This document shows, in pieces, positions 42,025 to 42,527 of a DNA stretch of 42,527 bases. Every line of letters begins with the position of its first letter. Within the stretch, counting starts at the first letter, position 1. Origin of the DNA: Bacteroidales bacterium (GTDB lineage Bacteria > Bacteroidota > Bacteroidia > Bacteroidales > VadinHA17); the NCBI GenBank assembly GCA_012519515.1, contig JAAYQC010000024.1, forward strand, positions 1-42,527. The letters run 5' to 3'. A model generated the notes under the pieces. The model saw nothing but the letters and a program-made list of their open reading frames with translations, made no database searches and was not told the origin of the DNA. Made by a program: the position numbers and the translations under genes.

Positions 42025-42527
42025 TTGAAAGCAGGATTTATCAAATCGTTTTTTACAGAAGGGCATGAGCGTAGCATTAAGGCCAAGAAGAATATTCTTG
42101 CATCGATCCTTATTAAAGGATTCAGTATTGGCATAAGTCTTCTTCTTGTACCGCTTACCATAAATTATGTAAACTCATCTCGATATGGTATCTGGCTTAC
42201 AATAAGTTCTATAATTGGTTGGCTAAGTTTCTTCGACATTGGGCTTACTCAGGGTTTGAGAAACCGTTTTGCTGAAGCAAGAGCAAAAAATGAGAATCAG
42301 ATTGCTCAGGTTTTTGTTAGTACGACTTTTGCAATCTTATCAATAATCTTCGCGACATTATGGATAATCTATTTGTTTAGCCATAGTTATTTGAACTGGT
42401 CAAATATTCTTAAGGTACCTTCGGAAATGAATACCGAAATATCCATTCTTGCTTTAATTGTTTTTACATATTTCTGCATTTCATTCGTGCTTAAGATTAT
42501 TAACACGATTCTTCTTGCTGATCAGCA
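42025..42527 (+). CDS. Polysaccharide flippase (MOP/Wzx-type), N-terminal part
   Basis: The frame is open from a stop at 41983-41985 to the window end. The first plausible start is TTG 42025 (the first in-frame ATG is near 42429, far inside the conserved part). The 167 visible residues begin KAGFIKSFFTEGHERSIKAKKNILASILIKGFSIGI, then show two or three membrane helices (ISLLLVPLTINYV; YGIWLTISSIIGWLSFFDIGL; FAILSIIFATLWIIYLF). The sequence RYGIWLTISS...GLTQGLRNRFAEA is the usual N-terminal region of oligosaccharide flippases. It would move lipid-linked sugar units across the inner membrane. The 3' end lies outside the window. Confidence 0.85.
   Translation, partial: MKAGFIKSFFTEGHERSIKAKKNILASILIKGFSIGISLLLVPLTINYVNSSRYGIWLTISSIIGWLSFFDIGLTQGLRNRFAEARAKNENQIAQVFVSTTFAILSIIFATLWIIYLFSHSYLNWSNILKVPSEMNTEISILALIVFTYFCISFVLKIINTILLADQ

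Overview
The window looks like a chromosomal segment of a Bacteroidota bacterium, probably Bacteroidales/Marinilabiliales-like. The indications are a SusC/SusD pair, lipoprotein signals, C-terminal domains for the type IX secretion system (T9SS; type A sorting domain and CHU_C/type B), a PorP/SprF-family protein, DUF5128-type 6-bladed propeller lipoproteins and the near absence of Shine-Dalgarno sequences. No rRNA, tRNA, CRISPR array or transposase gene was seen.

Layout. (1) 1-4.7 kb is an AT-rich accessory stretch: the end of an MNT nucleotidyltransferase gene overlapping a HEPN/HepT toxin gene, a REP-like palindrome cluster, two kinds of heptanucleotide repeat, a propeller lipoprotein and a split HipA-type pair (kinase plus separate N-subdomain protein). 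(2) 4.7-12.4 kb is a + strand run of exported sugar enzymes: lipoprotein epimerase-like TIM barrel, SGNH esterase, second TIM barrel, large alpha/beta hydrolase and two Gfo/Idh/MocA oxidoreductases. (3) 12.4-18.3 kb holds a small coiled-coil membrane protein (-) and a SusC/SusD pair (+) ending in a strong terminator. (4) 18.4-21.9 kb is a - strand operon: Gfo/Idh/MocA, TIM barrel, URO-D-family protein. (5) 22.0-26.1 kb (+) has another TIM barrel, a barrel-less SusC N-terminal module and a GH3 lipoprotein. Regions 2-5 look like one glycan-use locus in which uptake (SusC/D), de-esterification, a glycosidase and many Tat-exported oxidoreductase and TIM-barrel enzymes could act together in the periplasm; oxidation-based glycoside cleavage is an inference. 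(6) 26.4-35.1 kb is a four-gene T9SS type B cassette: two paralogous repeat adhesins with CHU_C ends, PorP/SprF and an OmpA/PD40/PKD protein. (7) 35.1-39.4 kb (-) encodes a 1429-residue beta-helix/SwmB-repeat/discoidin protein with a T9SS type A tail. (8) 40.0 kb to the end is AT-rich and looks like the edge of an exopolysaccharide locus: hexapeptide acyltransferase, YdcF-like protein with an inserted carbohydrate-binding module, and the start of a flippase.

The most unusual signal is a pair of related short leader ORFs (4741-4863 and 13308-13424) in front of the first epimerase gene and susC. Both end in a TGA that overlaps the next gene's ATG. They share a peptide pattern with mostly third-base changes at the identical codons, and both keep an 8-bp long-range RNA stem, with G-C to G-U changes in one copy. 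This suggests a common translational-coupling or attenuation device linking the two operons. No transcription factor gene is visible anywhere in the locus.
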